NCBI RefSeq assembly: GCF_000331105.1
Contig: NC_020054.1
Span: 3,204,981 to 3,268,980 of the forward strand
From: Fibrella aestuarina BUZ 2
Lineage (GTDB): Bacteria; Bacteroidota; Bacteroidia; Cytophagales; Spirosomataceae
Direction of reading: 5' to 3'
DNA length: 64,000 nucleotides
Positions 58,123-64,000 of this stretch are shown one piece after another. A program made the translations under genes and the position numbers. The stretch's first letter is position 1; every line of letters begins with the position of its first letter. The notes beneath the pieces are model-generated. The model saw only the letters and a program-made list of their open reading frames with translations, was not told the DNA's origin and did not search any database.

Positions 58123-59898
58123 TTAGAGCGAGTTGAGTTGAAAAATCCGGGCACTCATCGGCGGAATCACCATGGCGAATCCCTGGTTACCAAGGCCGTC
58201 GACCCGATCGTCGGACAGGAACAAATCGGTTAGCTGGTAGCGATCCGTGGCCGACAACCCCATCTGATCAAAGGCATGATCGGGCACGTGTACCGCCGAT
58301 GTGAAGGCCTGGGTGACATCAAAATTACACACAATCAGCAGTTTTTCGCTGTCGGTATAGCGCAGGTAGCTGTAAACCCGGTGCTGATTGTAGCCCGGCG
58401 TTTGCTGATTGGCCCACTGTAAATCGTAAAAAGCGCCCGTCTGGATGGCGGTTGAAGCCCTTACCACCGCTCCGAGTTTTTCGTAGATGGCCCGCAATTG
58501 CCGCTGCGGTTCGGTAAGCCCCGCGCCGTCGTACCGGTGGTTGTTGAGGTACCCCTGCCAGTCGGTCATACCCCAATAATCGAAAATGGTCGTGCGCCCG
58601 TCGTGCCCGCTGAAGCCCTCGGCGTCTTCGCCCCGAACACCCACTTCCTGCCCGAAATAGAGCAGATAGGGGCCGGTATGCAGCGTGGCCGTAACCACCA
58701 TCGCGGGGATGGCGCGCAGGGGATCGCCCGCAAAAAACGACGAAGCGATCCGCTGTTCATCGTGCGTTTCCAGAAACCGCAGCATGTGCTCGGCAAAGTC
58801 GCCCGACTCGCGTTGCCACACGTGGGTGATGTCGTAACAACTGCCGTGGCCTTCGGTGAGGCGGCGCAGGCTGTCGTAGAGGCCCACTTTGTCGTAGAGG
58901 TAATCGAAGCCACCCTCGAAAATAAACGACCTATACAGGCTGGGGTCATAAATTTCGGCGATGAAAATGGTGGCTGGGTACGTTGCCCGCACCTCGGCCG
59001 TCACCCACTGCCAGAACGCCACCGGCACCAGATGGGCCATGTCGCAGCGGAACCCATCTACGCCTTTGCCCGCCCAGAACAACAGGATGTCGCGCAGTTT
59101 GTACCAGGTGTCGGGCCGGTTGCGCTGCCCGGGTGCGGCGTCGAGGCTGGTGTGCAATGAGCCGTCGAACACGTTGTAGCCGTAGTTGAGCTTGATGGTC
59201 TCGTACCAGTCGTCGATGTGCGGGGCTTCGTTGATCGACCCGGAGCCCGTCACGCGGGCGGGCGACTCATGAATGGGTGGTGCCGAGTTGGTTAGTGGTG
59301 TCTGGGCATCGATGCTGCCGGGTACGAATGGCGCCTTGAAGGTGGTGCCGGGCAGGTAATAAAAGTTATTTCGGAGCGAAAACGGGAGTCGCTGATCGTC
59401 GCCCTCGCCAAGGTCAGACGTACCTGCGCTGGGTACGTTGCCTGTGGCAGGCGCTCCCGGTTTGGCGTCGGAAGCGTATTGCCGGGCTACGTGGTTGGGC
59501 ACTAGATCGGTAATGACCTTAAGGCCGTGCGCATGGGTACGTTGTACGAGCGCTTCAAACTCGGCCATCCGGTTCGGCACCGACTGGGCAAAATCGGGCA
59601 CCACGTCGTAGTAATCTTTAATAGCGTATGGCGACCCGGCCCGGCCTTTTACCACCGCCGGGTCGTCGGGGCGGATGCCGTGGGCAGCGTAGTCGGTCAT
59701 GGTGGCGTGTTCGGGAACACCCGTGTACCAGACGTGCGTAGCGCCCAGGGCTTTCATGCCCGTCAGGGCCGCCTCGTTGATGTCGGCAAACGTACCTGAG
59801 CCATTTTCGGCCAGCGTACCCCAGGGCAGGTTGGTGGTGTTGGTGTTGCCAAAGAGGCGGGGTAATAGTTGGTAAATAATCAGTTTGTCGGAAGCCAT
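58123..59898 (-). CDS. GH13-family alpha-amylase-like glycoside hydrolase
   Basis: A 591-aa cytoplasmic-looking (no signal peptide) GH13 enzyme. The (beta/alpha)8 catalytic residues are visible: nucleophile Asp286 in GFRCDMAHL, acid/base Glu315 in IFIAEIYDPS, and Asp380 in LETHDEQRI. VITDLVPNHVARQY is the first conserved region. It should cleave alpha-1,4-glucan or maltodextrin. The C-terminal domain is beta-rich. Tat/Sec signals are absent, so glycogen turnover is a plausible role. Its -7 element is close to the ATG. Confidence 0.88.
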   Translation of the reverse strand: MASDKLIIYQLLPRLFGNTNTTNLPWGTLAENGSGTFADINEAALTGMKALGATHVWYTGVPEHATMTDYAAHGIRPDDPAVVKGRAGSPYAIKDYYDVVPDFAQSVPNRMAEFEALVQRTHAHGLKVITDLVPNHVARQYASDAKPGAPATGNVPSAGTSDLGEGDDQRLPFSLRNNFYYLPGTTFKAPFVPGSIDAQTPLTNSAPPIHESPARVTGSGSINEAPHIDDWYETIKLNYGYNVFDGSLHTSLDAAPGQRNRPDTWYKLRDILLFWAGKGVDGFRCDMAHLVPVAFWQWVTAEVRATYPATIFIAEIYDPSLYRSFIFEGGFDYLYDKVGLYDSLRRLTEGHGSCYDITHVWQRESGDFAEHMLRFLETHDEQRIASSFFAGDPLRAIPAMVVTATLHTGPYLLYFGQEVGVRGEDAEGFSGHDGRTTIFDYWGMTDWQGYLNNHRYDGAGLTEPQRQLRAIYEKLGAVVRASTAIQTGAFYDLQWANQQTPGYNQHRVYSYLRYTDSEKLLIVCNFDVTQAFTSAVHVPDHAFDQMGLSATDRYQLTDLFLSDDRVDGLGNQGFAMVIPPMSARIFQLNSL

Positions 59899-59905
59899 AC
59901 GGCTG

Positions 59906-59913
59906 CAAAAATA
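59906..59913 (-). promoter_or_regulatory. -7 element TATTTTTG just before the GH13 gene
   Basis: Plus strand CAAAAATA, 7 bp upstream of the ATG. Same arrangement as at xerD. No -33 element recognised. Confidence 0.4.
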
Positions 59914-59941
59914 GGCGCTTTAGGGCTGGAAAATCAGCCAT

Positions 59942-60017
59942 AAAAAAAGTCCCGGGTCTGGAAAAGCGTGCGTAGGCGTGCGAAAACAACACCTAAGCGA
60001 CGCTCCAGACTCGGGAC
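59942..60017 (-). terminator. Hairpin terminator after the GLPGLI gene
   Basis: On the minus strand GTCCCGAGTCTGGA (60017-60004) pairs with TCCAGACCCGGGAC (59962-59949), 13 of 14 positions, loop 41 nt, followed by seven T residues. The large loop is unusual. The GTCTGGA core recurs in the 6726-6823 element. Confidence 0.6.
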
Positions 60018-60044
60018 GTTCGTACAACGGATCTTCCAGACGCC

Positions 60045-60800
60045 CTAATACCGCAGCTCCCAATATGGGTTTTGCTGGGCTTTCACCTGATCGGCGATGT
60101 AGGAGCCGATGAGCGTCTGATACCCTTTCTCGTCGAGCTTTTTGGGCTTTTTGGGCTTCGCGGGTTTCAGTACATCAGCCACGGGTTTAAACTCGATGCT
60201 GTTGGCTTCGATGATCACGTCGCCGTCGTTGATGTCCAGTTCCAGGATCAGGCCGGGCAGGCCACAGTAGCGTTCGGGGCCCGCCGCCACCGGAATGTCC
60301 TGCGCAAACCAGGCCGTAATCTGCTGGTTTTTGACCGGGTCGGAGGTGGTGGCGTTCAGGCACATATGGCCCGCAATTTCCCGCACTTTGTTGCCAATCT
60401 TCCACTTCGGCAGAATCAGCGAGTCCTCGACCGAATAGGTCTTGCCCAGCAGTTCTTCGACGTCGATAACCCGCTCCTTGTCGAAGTCGCGGTAGAAAAA
60501 CAGGGCTTTGTTGCGCCACGACCACCGGCCGTCGTCGCTCTCGCTCACATCGCTCTCGTAGCCATACAGGCTGGCCGAGGGGCTGAAAGTGAGCTTCATC
60601 TTCTCCTTGTACTCGTTGAAGTTTTTGTACGTGTTCTTGATGCGGTCTTTCTGTTCCTGGCTCAGGTACGTTAGCCGGCTCGACACGTTGGCCCAATACG
60701 TCTTGCGGGTGTAATTCACAACACCCTCGGTTTGCTGCGCCTGCGTGGTCAGGGCCACGAACAGGAGGGTAGTAATCAGAATGATACGGGTCATGTGCAT
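60045..60800 (-). CDS. GLPGLI family protein
   Basis: A 251-aa exported protein with signal peptide (ending TTQAQ) and the name-giving motif CGLPGLILELDINDG (about residue 179). An aromatic beta-rich body precedes it, and a Lys/Pro-rich segment (KPAKPKKPKKLDEKG) follows. The family is restricted to Bacteroidota and its role is unknown. Two ATGs (60800 and 60794) are both plausible starts. It is co-directional with, and just downstream of, the large outer membrane protein gene, a pairing seen often with GLPGLI genes. Confidence 0.88.
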   Translation of the reverse strand: MHMTRIILITTLLFVALTTQAQQTEGVVNYTRKTYWANVSSRLTYLSQEQKDRIKNTYKNFNEYKEKMKLTFSPSASLYGYESDVSESDDGRWSWRNKALFFYRDFDKERVIDVEELLGKTYSVEDSLILPKWKIGNKVREIAGHMCLNATTSDPVKNQQITAWFAQDIPVAAGPERYCGLPGLILELDINDGDVIIEANSIEFKPVADVLKPAKPKKPKKLDEKGYQTLIGSYIADQVKAQQNPYWELRY

Positions 60801-60866
60801 TTGGATTAAACGACAATGGGCAGCCTCACCGTATTGTCGGTGAGGGTGTTGAAAAGAATGTTGGGG

Positions 60867-63713
60867 TTAATCAAACCCGTTGCCCCGGCGGACGCTGGCT
60901 TTGATCCCGCGCATGTTGTACGAAACGCCGAGCATGAAATACCGCGCGAGGGTGATGGTGCTCTCGCTAGAAACGGCGTTTGCGCCCGCATATTGAGACA
61001 CGTTGATGTTGCGGTTGAGCAGGTCGTAGCCCGAGAGCCGTACCTCCGTTTTCTTGGCCTTGCCAAAGAGCCGATAGATCGACGCATTCCAGATCGGCAC
61101 GACCTGATTGAACCCAAAGCGCTTGTTCTGGTATAACTGGTAATTGTAGGTGGTGCTGACAAAAATCTCGCCGGGGATTTTCACGTTGAGGTCCGCATTG
61201 TAGCTGGTGTTGACCGTTTGCGCGTTCTGTGAGGCGTTGATCGAGTACCGGGCATTGCCCACGTTTACGTTGGCGTTACCATAGAACGTCAGCCACTCAG
61301 CAGGTGTCAGGTTCAGGCGCAGGTTGGCGTTGTAATTGGTGGTATTGGTGATGTTATCACGCCCGTTGATCGGCGTGATCAGCTTGCCGAAGTTGAGGTT
61401 GCCGCCCAGATCAAGCGTGGCTTTCGTCTTCTTCAGGGGGAAACTCACGTAGCTGTAGTAGCTGAAATTCTGCCCGCCCGAAATATTACGGGGCACTGTG
61501 CGGGTAATCAGCGTTTGCACATCGATGGTTTGGGCATACACAATCTGGTTGATGTTGTAGCCGTAACTCAACCCGCCGTAGAAGTTGGTAAAGGTGCCGG
61601 GGTTGAAGTAGTTATACCCGACGTTGGCGCTGTGCGTCAGGGCGGGGAGCAGGTCGGCGTTACCCACCGTCACGTACAGCGGGTTGCTGTTGTCGACGAG
61701 CGGTTGCAGATCGCGCGACGAGGGCGGTTGCACCCGCACCGAATAGCCGCCGTAGAGGTACTTGTTGTTCTGGAGATCCACATTGACCGACACGTTCGGA
61801 ATGAAGGTGGTGAAAATCCGGTCGATGCGGTTGAGCGTGGGTGCCGTCTGGTCGGTAGCATATTGCCCGTTAAGCCGGAACTGCTGTACCGCCCCACCGG
61901 CGCTGATGTTCAGGCCTTTGTTGTTCCAGCGCAGGCTGGTGCCCAAGCGGTTGAACAGATACGTGTTGGTAAAATACCGGCTGAGCGAGTCAATGCGGTT
62001 CATCGAGTTTTCCCGGTTCAGCACGTCGCGGTCCACGTTGTCGTAGCGCAGGCTGAAGTTGTAAAACGATTCCAGAAACAAGCGCTTCTGAAGGGGCTCC
62101 ACAAACAACAGGCTGAATTTATACTGCGACACGTTGCTGTTGGTGAGCTGCCGCTGGTTAAGGCGCTGGTCGACAAGGCTCGCCGAGGTCGGAAAATCGG
62201 TTGTTGCCGTGAGGTCCAGCGTACCATCGCTGGCGTTGATCTGATAGCCCACACTGGCCGCGAAACTGCGCCCTTTCTTCTTGAATTTCAACCGGTAGAT
62301 CAGCGAGTTGATCGACGCCAGCGAATTGGCCTCCCGGTTGTTGATCGTCGTATTCTGGGTCTGCTCGGTTGGCGTTCTCGACCGGAACGCATCGCGTAAG
62401 TTGTTCAGGTTGGCGTTGGCTATGTTGTAGCGGTTGTTGCTGATAAAGATCAGCGTGCTCATGGAGTCGAGCTGCTGCTCGAGCCGGAAGCTGATCCGGT
62501 GGCTGGTGGCCTGATTGACCTGGTTGCTGGTCGTGAAGGTGTTCAGCGTGTCGTTTGGCAGGAAGTTCGACACCCGGCTCAGGCTGTTCGTAAATAGCCG
62601 TGTCCGGCTGAAGTAGTAGTTGCTGCTGATCTTGGTATTCTTGGTGTCGTAGTTGTAGTTGGCCCCACCCGCCGCGTTGTTGGACAGGCCCCGGCCCCGG
62701 CTACCGCCCGAAATCGGGATAGACGTATTCTCATCGTCGTCGCTGCCACCAAAGTAAATCACGTTGCCGCCGCCGCTGAAGCCAAAGTCGGCGTTGTCGT
62801 TGCCGTTGAAGGAGTTACTACCCCGGAAATCCTGGTAATCGGCCCACGAGAGGCCTGTTTGGTTGGTGTTGTTAGCCAGCCCGATAACGGCAAACTGCTG
62901 TTTTTTGTCAAACTTGTTGTAGTTGCCCCGCACCTCGCCGCGCTCCGAGAGGTTGGTGGCCGGGCCGCCTGCCGCCGTGATTTTTCCGAAACCGCCTTTT
63001 TTGAATTCTTCCTTCAGTTCGAGATTCAGCGTCTTTTCTTTCTTCCCATCATCGACGCCGGTCAGTTTGGCCTGCTCGGTTTTGTCGCTGAAAACCTGCA
63101 CTTTCGAAATGGCTTCGGCCTGAAGATTTTTTGTAGCGGCTTTCGGGTCGTCGCCAAAAAATTGCTTGCCATCCACCGTTACGCGCTTTACTTCCTGCCC
63201 CTGCGCCCGAATGTTGCCGTCGCGGTCGACCATCACACCGGGTAGTTTGCGGAGCAGGTCTTCCACCGTTGAGCCGACGGGCACCTTAAACGCGCGGGTA
63301 TCATACTCGACCGTATCACCCCGGATGGTGAGGGGTGCCCGGGCGGTTTTCACCACCACTTCATACAGTTCTTTGGCAATGGGTTTCAGTTTGATCGTGC
63401 CCAGATCGAGGGTCGGCTCCGTCTCGAACGAAATCGTTTGGCTGAGGGGCATCATGCCAACGTAAGTGATTTTCAGCAGGTACGTACCCCGGCGAATGCC
63501 TTTGAGTGTAAAAACGCCCGTTTCGACCGATCGGCCGTAATTGGTCAGTACAGAATCTTTCACGGTTTGGAGCATCACCGTCGCTCCGTTGAGTTTGGTC
63601 CCCAGGGTATCCGTAACGGTTGCCTGTAGGGTAAAGCGAGCGGGTGTTTGGGCCAGCGTGGTCCCTACTACACAAAGCCAGATGAGTATACTGACAAGTA
63701 GCCTATTGGTCAT
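60867..63713 (-). CDS. TonB-receptor-like outer membrane protein, 948 aa
   Basis: Signal peptide (residues 1-21, ending LAQ), carboxypeptidase-regulatory-like domain (about 25-110, GTYLLKITYVGMMPLSQTI), plug (about 130-215, LRKLPGVMVDRDGNI and VTVDGKQFFGDDPKAATKNL), then an outer membrane beta-barrel (OMP_b-brl_3 type). The Gly/Asn-rich loop around 290-340 (GGSRGRGLSNNAAGGANY) is extracellular by prediction. Its transcript continues into the GLPGLI gene. Ligand unknown; it may import or assemble an envelope component. Confidence 0.88.
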   Translation of the reverse strand: MTNRLLVSILIWLCVVGTTLAQTPARFTLQATVTDTLGTKLNGATVMLQTVKDSVLTNYGRSVETGVFTLKGIRRGTYLLKITYVGMMPLSQTISFETEPTLDLGTIKLKPIAKELYEVVVKTARAPLTIRGDTVEYDTRAFKVPVGSTVEDLLRKLPGVMVDRDGNIRAQGQEVKRVTVDGKQFFGDDPKAATKNLQAEAISKVQVFSDKTEQAKLTGVDDGKKEKTLNLELKEEFKKGGFGKITAAGGPATNLSERGEVRGNYNKFDKKQQFAVIGLANNTNQTGLSWADYQDFRGSNSFNGNDNADFGFSGGGNVIYFGGSDDDENTSIPISGGSRGRGLSNNAAGGANYNYDTKNTKISSNYYFSRTRLFTNSLSRVSNFLPNDTLNTFTTSNQVNQATSHRISFRLEQQLDSMSTLIFISNNRYNIANANLNNLRDAFRSRTPTEQTQNTTINNREANSLASINSLIYRLKFKKKGRSFAASVGYQINASDGTLDLTATTDFPTSASLVDQRLNQRQLTNSNVSQYKFSLLFVEPLQKRLFLESFYNFSLRYDNVDRDVLNRENSMNRIDSLSRYFTNTYLFNRLGTSLRWNNKGLNISAGGAVQQFRLNGQYATDQTAPTLNRIDRIFTTFIPNVSVNVDLQNNKYLYGGYSVRVQPPSSRDLQPLVDNSNPLYVTVGNADLLPALTHSANVGYNYFNPGTFTNFYGGLSYGYNINQIVYAQTIDVQTLITRTVPRNISGGQNFSYYSYVSFPLKKTKATLDLGGNLNFGKLITPINGRDNITNTTNYNANLRLNLTPAEWLTFYGNANVNVGNARYSINASQNAQTVNTSYNADLNVKIPGEIFVSTTYNYQLYQNKRFGFNQVVPIWNASIYRLFGKAKKTEVRLSGYDLLNRNINVSQYAGANAVSSESTITLARYFMLGVSYNMRGIKASVRRGNGFD
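63479..63488. repeat. GGTACGTACC palindrome, copy 6
   Basis: Inside the outer membrane protein gene near its start, in context AGCAGGTACGTACCCC. Confidence 0.8.
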
Positions 63714-64000
63714 AAACGAAAAGAGATAAGTTGATCTTCATTGATGCAAAGGAGTGGCAAAGTGCATAAAGCGTTGCACCCATTAACATAAATTAACTAA
63801 TTTTTTAGTTGTAAAATTTTGTAAACGGTCGCTATTCATCTGGTATACCCCTAAATGGTGAGTTCATGCTTATCTGTTTATATTAGATCAAGGCTTAAAG
63901 GTGCTAAATGCGACTACAGAATTTTATTGAAGTTACTGGTGTTAAACAGTGTGTCTAGGCAAAGCCCCTTAACAACAAAGCCCAATTACTTCAGCTGAAG
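63714..64000. other. AT-rich stretch upstream of the outer membrane protein gene
   Basis: No gene seen in these 287 bp. The part next to the start codon is AT-rich and should hold the promoter for the minus-strand operon. TTAACATAAATTAACTAA (63783-63800) is a loose inverted or direct repeat. No firm TAnnTTTG element was identified. Confidence 0.5.

Noticed and set aside
1..64000. CRISPR arrays, rRNA, tRNA, IS elements
   Set aside because: No regularly spaced direct repeats, no conserved RNA gene sequence and no transposase reading frame were found by eye.

Overview
The window looks like chromosomal DNA of a GC-rich member of the Bacteroidota, order Cytophagales, closest in style to Spirosoma, Fibrella and Rudanella. 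The evidence is the set of phylum-typical families (DUF4249, GLPGLI, STN/carboxypeptidase-like TonB receptors, DUF2975, DUF4159, DUF1080, 7TMR-DISM kinases), promoter-like TAnnTTTG elements, and an absence of obvious Shine-Dalgarno sequences. The genus is an inference from gene content. I see no rRNA, tRNA, CRISPR array, prophage or transposase gene.

Layout. 1-5.0 kb: the end of a VCBS/FG-GAP protein, two DUF2975 paralogues with an XRE regulator, and a phosphohexomutase. 5.1-8.5 kb: small housekeeping genes (DoxX, acyl-CoA thioesterase, exonuclease, NmrA-like). 8.6-10.3 kb: a patch visibly more AT-rich than its surroundings, with an NTF2-like protein, a WYL regulator and an orphan membrane protein. 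10.4-17.6 kb: a four-gene operon with overlapping or near-abutting genes, encoding a periplasmic protein, a TonB receptor, a DUF4249 lipoprotein and an MG2/plug protein. 17.6-22.8 kb: acetyltransferase, RluD-type pseudouridine synthase, ACC-deaminase-like enzyme, CHASE3 kinase, DUF421. 22.8-26 kb: cobT-cobS-cobC plus a DUF6580 membrane protein, a corrinoid lower-ligand module. 26-30.3 kb: two membrane proteins and a 7TMR-DISM kinase. 30.4-33.5 kb: fasciclin protein and S9 peptidase. 33.5-37.1 kb: a tight run of sigma factor, one-TM protein, Spy-like protein, YHYH lipoprotein, YwqK-like MORN lipoprotein and SCO copper chaperone. 37.1-42 kb: RsmE, DUF4159, desaturase, sugar dehydrogenase, DUF2911. 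42.1-47.1 kb: a divergent pair of DUF1080 genes with a propeller-cytochrome c protein. 47.2-50.5 kb: SixA, a small membrane protein, a 39-residue Cys-rich metallothionein-like ORF, an aminotransferase and XerD. 50.5-54.2 kb: two unknown coiled-coil membrane proteins and an ethanolamine-permease-like transporter. 54.2-60 kb: a psi-like protein, a sulfite dehydrogenase pair, DUF2892, DUF1460 and a GH13 amylase. 60-63.7 kb: GLPGLI protein and a large TonB-type outer membrane protein.

The most unusual signals are outside the standard gene calls. First, the heptamer GGTACGT (extended form TCAGGTACGT) occurs roughly 80 times on the two strands, about ten times the chance expectation, including six copies of the palindrome GGTACGTACC. 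Second, a 39-residue protein with 12 cysteines lies at 48088-48207 with its own promoter-like element and terminator. Third, several families of long intergenic inverted repeats (arms 29-48 bp) sit between genes, and at least one of these families has three related copies in the window. Fourth, the sigma/Spy/YHYH/YwqK/SCO run looks like a coherent envelope metal-handling module of unknown function.
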